64,000 bases of DNA from Symsagittifera roscoffensis (GCF_963678635.1 NC_087064.1:51976684-52040683), one strand, 5' to 3'. Positions 1 to 12,732 are shown, counted from the stretch's first letter. The notes: generated from the sequence alone by a model not told the origin. Numbers and translations: made by a program.

Positions 1-977
1 CACGAAATCTGGATATATATGTAAATTTGTTTTCGAGTCCAACGCATGCTGCGTTTCGAGCCAATCGATCAAAGAGCTTCTGTGCGTCCTCCGTATTATC
101 GTCGAACAAGCAGATGTCATCTCCAAGCTCCAGATCCCCAACAAGCATATCGTCTAGTGCAATTCCCAGATTTTCTCCTTCGAGGGCTCTGGATATTGCC
201 TAAACGATTGTCAGATGAAAAAACAAGTGTGCCAGATTTACCCTTGTCTGACACCACTGATAGTACTAAAACTTTTTGAAATGCTATTGAAGACTCTCAC
301 TTGACTCACTTGACCGTAAGTTTCAATGTACATAGACTTCAAAAGGTTTATTAGACTATCTGTTAGACCAAGGTTGCGACCAACTTTCCAGATAATCTCT
401 CTATCTACACTATCGAACGCTGCTTTGAAGCCCATGAATATCAGATTTGTTTCGTTTATAAAGTGTCTTCTTTGTTCTAAGGCTTGGCGGATTGAGAAAA
501 CCTGGATCCGGCAGCTTCGTTTGGGTTTAAAGCAGCCTGGTTTTTCATTGCTTACCTCTCGAATGCATGCAGGCTCAAGTCAATTTTTAAGTATCACTTC
601 GAGACTTTCAAAGGCTTTTACAACAGAGATGTTCCTCTGTAGCTGCCACAAACCGCATTATCGCCTTTTTTGTTTACTGGTATTATTCCAGCTGTTTTCC
701 ACTCTTGGGGAATTTCAACCTGTACCCAGACTTTGCCCATGAGATCGGTTAGCTTGTTTGAAATTTCTTCGCCGCGATCCTTCAGCAGTACTGGGGGTAT
801 GTCGTCGACCCTTGTAACTTTATTTCGTTCGAGTTTTTGAATGGCATTGGACACCTTCATAGTGGTTGGTGGTTCAATGCCTTGTCTATCTCGCATGGTG
901 TCTCAATGCCCTGTCTATCTCGCATGATGTCTATCTCGTCTCTGAGTTTCGATTTCGCGTGTGCTTTTTTTCAAGGT
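1..977 (-). pseudogene. Dead LINE reverse transcriptase fragment, copy A
   Basis: A minus-strand fragment of a non-LTR retrotransposon polymerase. The piece at 618-896 has the upstream RT block (IPQEWKTAGI, then the KKGD..C.SYRGTSLL region), and 238-435 has RT motif A (FKAAFDSVDRE) and motif B (SGVRQG). Right after GVRQG the frame hits a stop. The sequence continues in another frame to the catalytic motif C at 101-130, read as LGDDICLFD, where the usual Ala-Asp-Asp has become Gly-Asp-Asp. Similarity to copy B starts at 36 (B 5494) and runs to 977 (B 6437); bases 1-35 do not match copy B, so the LINE C-terminus is missing here. The shared stop after RQG shows that both copies descend from an already dead element. 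I am confident it is LINE-derived; the clade is not assignable by eye. Confidence 0.85.
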
Positions 978-2085
978 GATTTCTCCCTTTCATAGCTTTT
1001 TGGGCGAACGATTTTTTTGACAGTCAATTATTCTTGACTCCGGACTTACCCTTCATATCTGGGAATCAGGGCCTATAACTTCTCAGGTTTTGCAGAAAAA
1101 ATGTAATTAAGAGAAATTGAAATATGTTGGCGTTTCCAGTAGTAAATTGAACTAACTCATTAAAAAAACGATTTGCACAATTTTGCTCGAAGTTCTGACA
1201 CAAACCGAGGAAAAGCGACAGAAACTCTTTTAAGTTTCAACCAAATAAGCTCCAATAATACAAACCCCAGTTCGGTATGCTCACAATTTTGCCTTAACGT
1301 TAGAATAATTGACAGAAAGAGGAAGAAGAAACTTGCATGACGTGCGGTTCAACACAGGCAAAACTTTGCAGCTAGCAAAAACAAATTGAGATTGAACCAA
1401 CTAAGCCAAAAGCATTAGTTGAAAAAGTGGAAAGTACAAAATCTGTTTCAAAAAATTAGTTGAAAAACAAACAACTTCAAAAACCTGTAGTTATTTACCG
1501 AGCGGTCACTAAGCCGACAATACTTGGGAATGAATTCTAATTTGCTCAACTCACCAATTAGTTGTCATTAGCGAAAGCCAATAATGGGTTGCTAAAAAGT
1601 AACAAAATGCTATCCTTATTGTTTATACAAAGACAAAGCGGAGCGGATCGCCGCATTTGATGCAATACAGCGCAATCGTACCCTTGAAAGCTAGTGAACA
1701 GGAGATGAGACGGAATCAAACTAAAGCTAAAAAAAAATAAACTTTTTGTAAATTCAGTTTCACAGAAACAGTTTGATCAAATGAGTTTTACAACTTTATA
1801 CTTCTTTGATCACACCAAATTGTTTTTTTTTAATTACTGGCCAACTTTAGCCCTTTGAAACGACGCCAAAAGAACTTAAGCAGTATCAGTTTTAAATCAT
1901 TCAAAATCTAACTTGGTAAATTGGCAAGTCAACAGGAAGACAGTGAATCAAAGTACGAATCGTTTAGATCAGAACAAAATTCCAGGTTAGAAAAAAAGAG
2001 ATGAAAGAAAAGTTATCAAGCAAATAATTATCATACAAAATTTTTCTCGGAGAGAACGAACTTCATACGTACTAAGAAACAAGGT
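978..2085. mobile_element. 1.1-kb insertion present only in copy A
   Basis: Copy A and copy B match up to the bases CAAGGT (972-977 in A, 6432-6437 in B) and again from TCAGCTTAAAC (2086 in A). Copy A has about 1.1 kb between them, and the insert ends in a second CAAGGT (2080-2085). The simplest reading is an inserted element with a 6-bp target duplication; a deletion in copy B between direct repeats is the alternative. The insert is AT-rich and has no coding frame. It contains a phrase (CTAAGCCGACAA near 1509) that recurs loosely near 20956 and 28070, so it probably belongs to a dispersed non-autonomous family. No clear terminal inverted repeats are visible. Confidence 0.5.
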
Positions 2086-2835
2086 TCAGCTTAAACTTTT
2101 GCCCAGAAATTTTTCCCAGAAAAATAAAAGTCTGAAAGTTTATTTTTTCAATTCAGTTTTTTTGCTTTCTTGGAATTTTTTCCTTCAGTTTTATACAAAT
2201 CAAAAAGAACAAAGTCCAGCTGGTTCTCAAAACCAGACCTTAGGTAGCAAAGATAACCTTACATTGAGATCGATTAGGAAATAGCCTGGAAGCTGTTTAC
2301 CGGGAGAACATTTTTCCCGATTACAAGGCATTTGTCTCGCAAGCGTAATTAAACGAACCAAAAAATTTGTTTGCTGAGTTTTTTGAATTGTTTTGTCTTG
2401 CAAAATAACATTCATGTCAACCTAATTCCATATAACAGCGCACAAACAATTTGTAATACCAATTAGCAGCGCTCAAACTGAAAACGAAAAAATTGCGCAA
2501 ACAAAGAGTCCGTGCAAATTAGAGTCCATTCGGTACAATTTCAAGTATTGTGATTGCAGCTGTTGTAATCATAATATTTTTTGTATTCGAAACTTTTTTT
2601 TTGAGTTTTCTCATTCAAAAACATTGAAACTTGAACACCGCTTCGCAACACTTGCCAAGAAAAAATGCGCTAAAAATGGAAAACAACGGCTTTTGAATAA
2701 GTTCTAGTAAAAAAACGCTAGTCTATTTGCATTGATGCATCAATTTTCTGAAATTCAAACATTGGCAGAAAATTCATATAAATCACAATACTTAACTAAA
2801 TTTTTTGCCATTTGCGCGCTGTAATAAAATTTTGC
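2086..2835. repeat. Duplicated flank, copy A
   Basis: This is a near-identical copy of 6442-7186. Shared landmarks are CAGCTTAAACTTTTGCCC at the left, the phrase AACAGCGCACAAACAA near 2435 (6784), and ATTTGCGCG.TGTAATAAAA at the right. The copy runs straight into the assembly gap. Small indels and a few substitutions separate the two. There is no coding content. Confidence 0.85.
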
Positions 2836-3035
2836 NNNNNNNNNNNNNNNNNNNNNNNNNNNNNNNNNNNNNNNNNNNNNNNNNNNNNNNNNNNNNNNNN
2901 NNNNNNNNNNNNNNNNNNNNNNNNNNNNNNNNNNNNNNNNNNNNNNNNNNNNNNNNNNNNNNNNNNNNNNNNNNNNNNNNNNNNNNNNNNNNNNNNNNNN
3001 NNNNNNNNNNNNNNNNNNNNNNNNNNNNNNNNNNN
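2836..3035. other. Assembly gap (200 Ns)
   Basis: Exactly 200 undetermined bases, a placeholder size. The gap begins exactly where the copy A match to copy B is cut, so the true distance and even the order across it are uncertain. Confidence 0.99.
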
Positions 3036-4762
3036 CTTTAACTCCAGTAGTTTCTCGCCACCCAATAATTACAGGTTTTTTGTCGTGACTAATCTCAGTT
3101 TATTTTTTCCTTAATAAATTTTGCATTGCCTCTTGCCAGTTAAGATCTGCTGAACTATGTGTTAGGTTCCCATTGCCTTTCGAAAAAGTGCTCCGCTATT
3201 GTTTATCCTGTCTTGCTCTTCAGCTACTGTTTATTCTCGAAGTAGATTATCAAAACTTTATTATTCTTGCACTTTCCTTCATTTCAAATCTTTTCAGTTG
3301 AGGAGGTATTATTATCCCAAGCTTCCAGATACAATCCTTTTCTCGCGTTTCTGTACAATTTATACAGAACTGCTTTTCGTTTAGGAGCTATTGAAGTGAA
3401 AAAGTTTGATTGATGTCAAGCTAGCCATATTAAAAGCATTAGGCAGATAACTTTTGATTATTTATTCGACAAGTAGGCGACTTCAAACTCTCGTCTGTTA
3501 TATTGAATTTTCTATACACCACTAAGAAAAATGTAATTTATTTTGGTGGTTCTGACAAATCTAGTATGCTCATTTTCACGGTTATTTCAATGATTATCCA
3601 AATTCTCTAATTTTAAAAAAGTTTTCAGAGCTTATCCCATCCCTGTGGAACATAACTATGCAGAAAATACTTCAAACTGCTCAGTAAACAGTTTCAGAGA
3701 TCTTGATATGAATATACTAACCTACCCTGATGTTGTCATCTAACAATTGCTGTTTTTCAAATTTATCAGCTTGGTGGTCAAAAATGAAACCTAAGTCACC
3801 AATTGATTGCCGTTTTTTTAAAATGCTTGGTGATTACTTTTTGCAGTCTAGGTCTATCAAAATTTTTCAAGATCACTCCGGAAACATCGCAAGCTTTGCC
3901 AACGTTGCTTTTTTAAGGTCGTTAAAACCAAAACTATTTTCTATCTAGAGCTTGCCCAAGTTATTCCCAGATATGTAACTCTTTCGATTTGCATACTTAT
4001 ACTTGTTCAATTTTACTTTTGGCATAAAACGCTCATATCGACTGCAGGCTCGCTTAAGACTTTGCTCATTTTCCAATAAATTTACAGTTATTCGTCAAAA
4101 GAAAGAAAAGTTGTCGCTTTTACCGGAAAATACCATTAAATCAATTTTCGACTTGATGATTTCAATTTATTCCTTTACCCTACTCGGGTTTTAGAAAACC
4201 TGAATATTCTATCAAACCAAAGCTAAACGTGGTGTTGCCCTGCGTAAAGTCACCCTCCCCGTTTCCTCCAGAGTAAAAATTCAAAATTATAATCACAATA
4301 CCCATCGCATACTTTTTGAGTACCTACGTTTGATGATTCCAAGGAGGATCTGAACGGTTGTGAATTAACCACAACATCAGCGTTTTTGCACAACTGGCGT
4401 TCACGTAAAAAAAAACTATTACCATATTAAGCAGTAGACAACAGCATGTCGAAGAATGTTCTTTCTTTTCGGTGTACTGGTGTCTTTTTCCAATTTTTAA
4501 AAAAATTCTTTACGATCAGAATTAAAATGAATAAATAAGGATGAAATACTCTCGTTGCAATAAAGAGTTTAAATTGGAAATTTTTATAAACTTGCAGGTA
4601 TTTTAGCTAATCATTTTAATCGTCTATCTACCTTCTTTGTGGGTGTGCGTCACTTTTACCCTCTGTTTCTTTGTTCTTTGTGTGGTCTTTGTGTGGTTTT
4701 TGCAGCAATCCTTCAAAGTTTTGTCTTCTCTGTGAATTGTCTCATCCCAGGTCCAGGTAAGT
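3036..4762. other. No gene seen
   Basis: AT-rich sequence with many short chance frames. I see no splice-supported exon, RNA gene or recognisable protein similarity. The stretch just before 4763 lies beyond the LINE stop codon and may include its 3' tail. Confidence 0.6.
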
Positions 4763-6437
4763 CTATTTGAGGTAATGGTGCCCATCGCCCGCCACAGTGA
4801 TATACCGACACAAAGCTCTCCACTGCTTCTTTTTTTGTGCCAAGTCTTTGCATCGTTCACACCACTCACTCTCCCATGTCTTGATCGTAATTTTGGGCGG
4901 CTTCAGATGAGTTTTAGTTTCACCACGAACTATTTTGAACCACGCTTTTTTGCTGCAACCTGGGGGTCGTCACCAGACGTCGCCTTTTTCAAATTCTAGG
5001 TAAGTATTTGGGATCTCCGAGGGTTCCAAGCCAAGACCATGATCGAGTCATTTCAACCTTCTGAATTGCATGGTCAATGCTATGTTTTTATCCAGTTTTG
5101 CTTTCCCTTCTCAAGTCTTCTGTTGGTAGGTTGTATCCATTGTGGAGAAATTTTTGCAAGCAATTGCTTTCAAAAGCTTCCATTCGGTTGATATCAGATT
5201 CTTCGATGGGCCAAATTTCGGATCCATAAAGCAGAAAATTTCTGACACAGGCATTGTAGATTTTGGATTTATTGCTTTCGAGACTTTTTCTACAATTCCA
5301 AGTGTGCTTTAAACTGTTTAATTTTCCGGCTGCCATTCCAACCCGGGTTTTGACCTCTTTTGATATATCGCCATTCAATTGGATTCTACTTCCCAAAGAC
5401 ACAAAGTCTTCTATACCTTCTATTTCTTGGTTGTTGACAGTAAAATTCTAGACAAGGCTGTCAGAGCAGAATTTGATCTTGTCAAATTTTTTTGAGTCCA
5501 ACGCATGCTGCGTTTCGAGCCAATCGATCAAAGAGCTTCTGTGCGCCCTCCGGATTAACGTCGAACAAGCAGATGTCATCTGCAAACTCCAGATCCCCAA
5601 CAACCATATCGTCTAGTGCGATTCCCAGATTTTCCCCTTCCAGGGCTCTGGATATTGCTCAAACGATTGTCAGACGAAAAAACAAGTGTGGCAGATTTAC
5701 CCTTGTCTGACACCACTGATAGTACTAAAATTTCTTGAAATGCTATTGTAGACTCTCACTTGCCTCACTTGACCATAAATTCCAATGTACATAGACTTCA
5801 AAAGGTTTATTAGACTATCTGTTAGACCAAGGTTGCGACGAACTTTCCAGAAACTCTCTCTATCTACACTATCGAACGCTGCTTTGAAGTCAACGAATAT
5901 CGGATTTGTTTCGTTTATAAAGTTCTCTTCTTTGTTCTAAGGTTTGGCGGATTGAGAAAACCTGGATCCGGCAGCTTCGTTTGGTTTTAAAACAGCCTGG
6001 TTTTTCATTGCTTACCTCTCGAATGCATGCAAGCTCAAGTCAATTTTTAAGTATCACTTCGAGACTTTCAAAGGCTTTTACAACAGAGATGTTCCTCTGT
6101 AGCTGCCACAAACCGCATTATCGCCTTTTTTGTTTACTGGTTTTATTCCAGCTGTTTTCCACTCTTGGGGAATTTCAACCTGTACCCAGTATTTGCCCAT
6201 GAGATCGGTTAGCTTGTTAGAAATTTCTTCGCCACCATCCTTCAGCAGTACTGAAGGTATGTCGTCGACCCTTGTAACTTTATTTTGTTCGAGTTTTTGA
6301 ATGGCATTGGACACCTTCATAGTGGTTGGTGGTTCAATGCCTTGCCTATCTCGCATGGTGTCTCAATGCCCTGTCTATTTCGCATGAGGTCTATCTCGTC
6401 TCTGAGTTTCGATTTCTCGTGTGCTTTTTTTCAAGGT
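4763..6437 (-). pseudogene. Dead LINE polymerase, copy B (RT plus C-terminal region)
   Basis: The longer of the two LINE remains. In minus-strand order it has the RT upstream block (6356-6078, EIPQEWKTAGI then NKKGD..C.SYRGTSLL), the same stop after GVRQG near 5700, an intact catalytic motif FADDICLFD (5560-5590), and then the post-RT region at 5402-5088 (LGSRIQLNGDI, LLYGSEIW, with MEAFESNCLQKFL). A cysteine-containing end follows in shifted frames (ESEWCERCKDLAQ, QWRALCR), reaching a stop at 4763-4765. This is the usual C-terminal layout of non-LTR polymerases with LLYG..W and W..LA..R..WR blocks. The endonuclease and ORF1 are absent, so the copy is 5' truncated. Several frameshifts make it non-functional. 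The upstream block is about 95% identical to copy A by residue count. Confidence 0.88.
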
Positions 6438-6441
6438 TTTT

Positions 6442-7186
6442 TCAGCTTAAACTTTTGCCCAGAAATTTTTCCCAGAAAAATAAAAGTCTGACAGTTTACT
6501 TTTTCAATTCAATTTTTTTGCTTTCTTGGAATTTTTTCCTTCAGTTTTATACAAATCAAAAAGAACAAAGTCCAGCTGGTTCTCAAAACCAGACCTTAGG
6601 TTGCAAAGATAATATCGTTACATTGAGACCGATTAGGAAATAGCCTGGAAGCTGTTTACAGGGAGAACATTTTTCCCGATACAAGGCATTTGTCTCGCAA
6701 GCGTAAACAAACGAACCAAACATTTTGTTTGATGAATTGTTTTGTCTTGCAAAATAACATTCATCTCAACCTAATTCCATATAACAGCGCACAAACAACT
6801 TTGTAATACCAATTAGCAGCGCTCACACGGAAAATCAATAAATTGCGCAAGCAAAGAATCCGTGCAAATTAGAGTCCATTCGGTACAATTTCAAATTATT
6901 GTGATTGCAGCTGTTGTAATCATAATATTTTTTGTATTCGAAAATTTTCTGAGTTTTCTAATTTAAAAACATTGGAACTTGAACACCGCTTCGCAACACT
7001 TGCCATATAAAAAAATGCGCTAAAATGAAAAAAAAAACGGCTTTTGAATAAGTTCTAGTGGAAAAACGCTAGTCTATTTGCATTGATGCGTCAACCTTTT
7101 GAAAATTTAAACATTGGAAGAAAATTCATATAAATCACAATACTTAACTGAACTTTTGCCATTTGCGCGTTGTAATAAAATTTTGC
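6442..7186. repeat. Duplicated flank, copy B
   Basis: The partner of 2086-2835. It sits directly after the LINE fragment without the 1.1-kb insert seen in copy A. After 7186 the sequence continues into GAACTTCAGCAAAGCTGCGC, whereas copy A is interrupted by the gap. Confidence 0.85.
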
Positions 7187-8078
7187 GAACTTCAGCAAAG
7201 CTGCGCTGAACTTCTTTTTGCATTCATGTGCACAAATTTTTCAACGCGTGGACAAGCAAATGACGTCTGCACAAGTAGAGTAATTAATATAGCCTTGAGA
7301 AAGGGGAATAAAAAATAAGGAAAATATGTTTTTTTTCTTCAAGAAATAATCTTTGTTTGCAAACCAAAATGCTTCACAGCAACCAATTATCAATTAACAG
7401 AAAATTACTTGGTTTACTATTATCAAAACATAGACAAAACAATTGAAAGTAATAATAAACACGAGATAGCTGAAATCAAATGATTTTATTTTGATTTATT
7501 AAGCTTTTAACTTGTATGTAGAATTCTCATCTTAAAAATTTAGCATTTTAACGACTATTTTAGGATTAGAACAAAATTTGAAACAGCAGTAAGAATAAAT
7601 TTGAATGAATACGTTATTTTTTATTCCATTCGGGGCTTACGTAAAAAAAATAAATTTTTGAAACAACAAGGCAAAGGTAATCTTATTTCATTCAGAGAAA
7701 CGATTCAAAATTTAAAACTGAAAATTTACAAGAATTCTTGAGATCAAAAAAATCATTCAAGAAAAAAAATCGGATGTGAAACATGTATTTTTTCACTAAA
7801 TTATTTACATATTATGACAAGCTAGCCGGAAACAAAGAAGAAAGTAGTAGAAAAAATTGATGAAAGTACTAGAAATACAAAAAATTAGGTAAAACAAAAA
7901 CCAAAATCCCATCTTTTTTTCGAATGAAGTTCATTTTATGGTAGATAGCACAATAATGCATCGAGAAATTTTGTGAATAAATCGAGATACGCAGTGTCAA
8001 GGTGTTAATACATTTCGAGATCAAAAGTAAAAAGATGCTCATCTGGCATGAATCACATGTGAAACTTCAACTGAAAAA
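7187..8078. other. No gene seen
   Basis: Very AT-rich, with long A runs and no credible exon, RNA gene or repeat boundary that I can define. Confidence 0.6.
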
Positions 8079-8930
8079 AAATATTTGAAATATTGTTTAT
8101 TTTATTGTTCTAGGAAATGTATTGCAGAGTTGTTTCAATTTTTGCACTAGAATGTTTCAAATTTTGCGCTAGTTTTTTCAAATGTTAATGCATTATTTGT
8201 ATAAACTAGCGCAATATTTAGTTTACAAATATTATTTCAAATAGTAATACAATAGATTTTGCAAAAAGGAAACTGAAATATACTGAATTTTTTGTGTAGT
8301 AGAAAAACAATAGCTAAAAAGGCTTTTTTTAGGCAATTTTGAACAATTTTGACCAAGAAATAGCGTTTTTTCGGCGCGTGCTCCCCCTCAAAATTAGTAT
8401 ATATTGGCGCCGAGGCATCTTCAGAAAAAGTTTAGGCTCCTAAAATAGTAAAAAGGGGGTACCATTTGGGTCGGCATTTCCATGATATCGTAGACAAGCC
8501 ATAGAGAATTGCAAACAAGCTCAGTTTTAAATTCAGTAATCTTGCGAACTTGTTTTCGCAGTTAGTTCTTTTAACCTTGTCCCCGCCCCTCTAGCATTAC
8601 AAATTCTCCTTTTTTTCGTTTTCTGACATCATATAAATGTGAAATTATTGCTTTCAATGAAATTAATACCCTGGGTCCTTCTTCTAATACAGCATGAGCA
8701 CTCAACGATGCCGCGTATGAACTAACACAATCAATTAGTTTTTTAATCAACGAAAGCATAAAAACATTTTTTTCCACATCAGCTTAAACTGGAGAATAGA
8801 TCGCGGGATTGCTAGTTGAAATTATTTGAAAAAAACTAGCGCAAAATTTGAAACATTCTAGTGCAAAAATTGAAACAACTATGCAATACATTTCCTAGAA
8901 CAATAAAATAAACAATATTTCAAATATTTT
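8079..8930. mobile_element. Foldback/MITE-like element with ~105-bp terminal inverted repeats
   Basis: The left arm (8079-8182) and right arm (8824-8930) are near-perfect reverse complements of about 105 bp. They include TTTTGCGCTAGTTTTTTCAA against TTGAAAAAAACTAGCGCAAA, and TTCTAGGAAATGTATTGCA against TGCAATACATTTCCTAGAA (left GCAGAGTTG versus right CAACTATGC shows a one-base difference). The interior is about 640 bp. It has a further internal copy of the CTAGCGCAA phrase near 8206 and one short minus frame (8571-8777) that resembles nothing I know. No transposase is visible, so this fits a non-autonomous foldback or MITE. A clear target-site duplication is not evident. Confidence 0.75.
8340..8420 (-). 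repeat. Dispersed GGCGCCAATA repeat, copy 1
   Basis: Read on the minus strand, this short segment has GGCGCCAATATA, then TTTTGAGGGGGAGC, then a GCGCCGAAAAAACG tail. The same order of phrases occurs on the plus strand at 14066-14135 and 20055-20110. It lies inside the foldback element at 8079-8930, so one may be nested in the other. Confidence 0.5.
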
Positions 8931-11900
8931 ATTGTTCTATGAGAATTTACATATAAATTGAAACGTCAGGTTATAAAAATGAGGTATGACTCCGACTTAA
9001 GTTCAGTCAACTCGCCAGACTTTTTGGTTCAAGTTTTCGAAATAAAAAAACTCCGAGTGAGGTATCAGTCTACCTTTTGCAGTAAATATTTCTCACAAAT
9101 AACTCGTAAGTTTCCGCTATATGTGAAAACTTCTGACTTTCGGACTAGGCTACGTCGATTGCTAGATTGTTTAAAAATGCTTTGTAGACTTCGAAAAGTC
9201 AATCATACCTAACAATCGAGTCACCAGAAAAATGTATGCCCAAAAAAAACTCCTTCATGCGATGCTCATGAGATGCTTTTGAAATCAATTAACCATAACC
9301 CTCCAATTTTTGAAACAACATGGACCTAAAAATTTTCTTAAGTAGTAGTATTAGGGACTGCACTGCGATGGTGAGGTAACTGCTTGCTATCCAGTAGTTT
9401 TACATTAAATTAATTAATTGATAACAAGCCACTCTTGCGAATATCTTTGTTAACAGAATGTGAATTTGGTATAGGACGCCAAGTTTCCAGAATATCCGTT
9501 TTGAGATAGTTAATTATTAATAATTGAGGTTTCTGCATTTCGGAGAGGATCTTTTATAGGCTATCAGTCCTGTCTGGGCATAGTCCGTTTCTATTGCTTC
9601 CCGTTTCTATTGCATAGTACGTTATTTTGATGAGCGAAGCTCTTTTGATTGCGTGTGGATCATTTTGGTAGTTTTATTTTGGTATTGGACATTTTAAGAG
9701 TTGAAATCACAATTAATGACTTTCAGGTATGTCAGCAGAAAAACTTTCTTACCAAGAAATTTTAATATCCCTGCACCAGAAATTAGCAATTTGTCTGGAA
9801 CTTTCTGTAGATATAAAAAAGTTGGGGAGAGAAGAAGCATTGAAAGCGGCGTTGCTGATAAATTTCAAGCACTCTTGACATAAAAGGAATAACGACAGAT
9901 GCGAAACTGAGCTTCTCACACTTGCGATTTATAACAAAATGCCAAAAATCAAGACGAAAAAAAAAACCTTGAATGAATTCTGTTGAAGAAATCGTTAACC
10001 AAAAAACCGGAGAAATTTTTTCGCAACTGTTAGAAAACAGTTACCTACAATATAAGAAAAATTCCGACTACAAGTACTTCGTTCATGTTTTTTTTCATAA
10101 CCAATAGATTGAAATGATTGAAAAAATAGGTACAAAAACGAGATCCAAAAACAACTTTGCTACAAAAAAGGTACTCAAAAACTTTGCTTAAAATCTTGTA
10201 ACAGGACAACTAGCATATCCTTCAGCAAAAACTAGGGATAAGAAAAAGCCCTGTCCTTTTTTTGCTATAAAGTAAAATCTAAATGGAAGAGAAAATTGAA
10301 AAATAAAATTTCAAAAAAAATGCAGTTTAAAACTCTTTTTTTTTCCACAAATTTAGGTCAGAAAAAATTTTTTGAATCTCGTGCTGAATTTTTCGTTGAC
10401 AGTGCAGTCGAAACAAAATTGCAAAAATTTGCAAATCTCGCCATGAATACAATACGCTATGCCATCAACTTGAATCGATTTCAATTGAAGCTGCTGAAGA
10501 TGAAACACACTTAACCAAAGAAAACTTTAACTAGTTCCGCGCAATTGTAGAACAAAAACTAAACACAGAGGCTTAGCTGCGCTTTGCAAAGACTAGCGAG
10601 ATCACGACAAAATTTATTTAAGAAAGTTAATAGGATGCTCTATAAAATGCTTTATGGAGTGCAATAAGAAAAAGAAGAAATAAGCCCCGCATTAGTGAAT
10701 GCTACTGATAATGCTAGTAAAAGTTTCATATAAGTCAAAACTCTCCATGAAAATTTTATTTGCGAAATAGGTTAGAAAAAGAAGGTTCGTACTAATACAC
10801 TTACGCTCGAAAGTGTAATCAGAAAACTCGAAGAAAAATTTCCAGAAAGTTTTAAAAAAATTCTCTACATCAAGTTTTGTCGGGTATAAAAACCAGAAAA
10901 CCATAAACTACATTTGAACACTTGACAAAGAAGAATAGTACCTAAAAAGTTACAGACTTAAGCAACCGACAATTGAGCCCAAAAAATGAATTAAAAGCGT
11001 TAAAACCGACGAAACAATATATTTATAATCAACTTTTTTTCAGCTTTCGACTTAGTAACCTTTCAGTAGCTCTAGAACAGCTGTCAAGCTAGATCTGTAA
11101 AACGTGCAACCCTCTCAAAATAGAGATCGTAAAATTAGAGATTCGGTACAAAGTTCTGTACGGTAAAAAGTCTAGTAGCCGATTGCAATAGCCAAAAAAC
11201 AGTTTTTTTTAAAACATTTTTCAGGCCCAAACGAAACTTCACCTCTAATTTTCAATATTATTTGGTCTATTTCAGTTATCAAGAATTTTCCTGATTGATT
11301 TGCCCAAGCTGGCATCTCAAAAAAAGCAGGCAAAAACCCGAAAGCTTTCAAGCCAACTAGTTTGTTCAAATGTTTTTTATTTTCTTGGAATCTGCTTGGA
11401 ATTGATAGGCAAAAAAACGGATAAAATAAGATGAAAGTATTGTCCAACTTTTGCTGCAGTAGATGAGACTTCGAGACGTCATGGTGAGAAATTGAGGAAC
11501 TTAATTAATTCAGGAGTTACAGATGCGATTCAAAAAGTTAAATCATGTGAAGAAAATTTCAAACATGACTATCAAAAACGGCAATATTAAAAAAATTGAC
11601 AGCTTGAAAAGTACCAATGAATGCAAGGATGCGGAATACCGACAGCTTTTCGAAAAAAACCCATTTTTACGGAAACTTAAATAAAGGATATCCCCGAAGC
11701 TCTTCAAGTTTCAAGAACTATTTATTTTAAACATTTTGACAAAACGTAAATCCAGAAAACTGGATCAATAGGTATTTTTATTATTCAATAAATTTAAAAT
11801 TAAATCCACTTTCGAAATTAGAAAACATGCACATTGTTCGTGATCTTTGCCCTTATGCTGTTCGAGACTAGGACTTTTCTTTCGTTTTGACAAAAAAACG

Positions 11901-12566
11901 AACTGAGCTTTAAAAGAAAACAAAAGCCAAAAATCAAAATTGAACGTTAACAATCTTCAAATCGTCGAAAACGAATGACACGCTAAAAATAATAATTCAG
12001 AAAAAACGTATTTTTTTGATGAAATTTTTTTGATTTAGAAAAAACGTTACTGCCAAGGAAGCGTTATATCAAGCTTCTAAAACTAGAACTTCAGGAGGAA
12101 AATCTACTTCTTATAATCTAAATCACCCGAAGATAAAACTCTTCCCCATTTTCAATGTTTGGAACAATACAAAGAAAAACTCATTCAGTGAAAATTAAGC
12201 TGATAAACGATTGCCCAACTATTGAAAGTTATCAAGCAGAAAATTCCGAACTTCCAAAAACCCTCAGGGAGGACTCGAGCTACCGACGTTCGCCTTAGCC
12301 GATAAACGTAGCAGCTAGAGATTGATAAGTTAGACTTAGTTGACGAATTCTGTGATCTATGTTCTTCGCAGGGGAAAAAAGTCATACACCCTGATTTTTT
12401 AGACGATTCAGCTCACTTGTAAAAATCACAGATCCTTGTTTTTTTCTGACACACCTATGCTTAATTTCTGAGCGCTAGAGGACTAGCATATCAAACGTCA
12501 TCATGCCGAACCAGTGCTGTCTCCTTGATCGAAACTTAGCCAGCTCTAAATTTTCTAGTAATCATG
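8931..12566. other. AT-rich region without a supportable gene
   Basis: Scattered short frames only. Fragments of dispersed repeats can be seen: the phrase GCGAAACTGAGCT near 9903 recurs at 59918, and 11690-11860 (AACTGGATCAATAGGTA, then CCACTTTCGAAATTAGAAA) recurs near 60160 and 61330. On the minus strand, 12260-12330 holds a weak B-box-like stretch. I support no host exon here. Confidence 0.55.
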
Positions 12567-12572
12567 TTTATT
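12567..12572 (-). promoter_or_regulatory. Polyadenylation signal candidate for MRPL3
   Basis: AATAAA on the minus strand (TTTATT on plus), about 160 bp past the MRPL3 stop codon. The position is plausible for a short 3' UTR. Confidence 0.45.
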
Positions 12573-12732
12573 CGTCATCACAGTTTTAGGTTAACTTACA
12601 GCTACTTGAAATTTCCCAACTTCAAGCAAGCTATAGAAACTGTCTTTTGTATAATTCGATAAATGACTGGAAGGAATTCTTATTTTCACTCAGTTTTAAA
12701 GACATTTGAAGACATTTGATCAGTTTTATGTT

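Noticed and set aside
2796-3114. Open frames across the N block
   Set aside because: They exist only because undetermined bases were read through as X.
4624-4869. Minus frame with a TWTWDE motif that looked like a LINE endonuclease
   Set aside because: It lies downstream of the RT, where the endonuclease cannot be. The real LINE C-terminus runs in another frame through the same bases.
12260-12330. tRNA-like segment on the minus strand
   Set aside because: A B-box-like GCTCGAGTCCTCC is present, but no acceptable A box or cloverleaf pairing.
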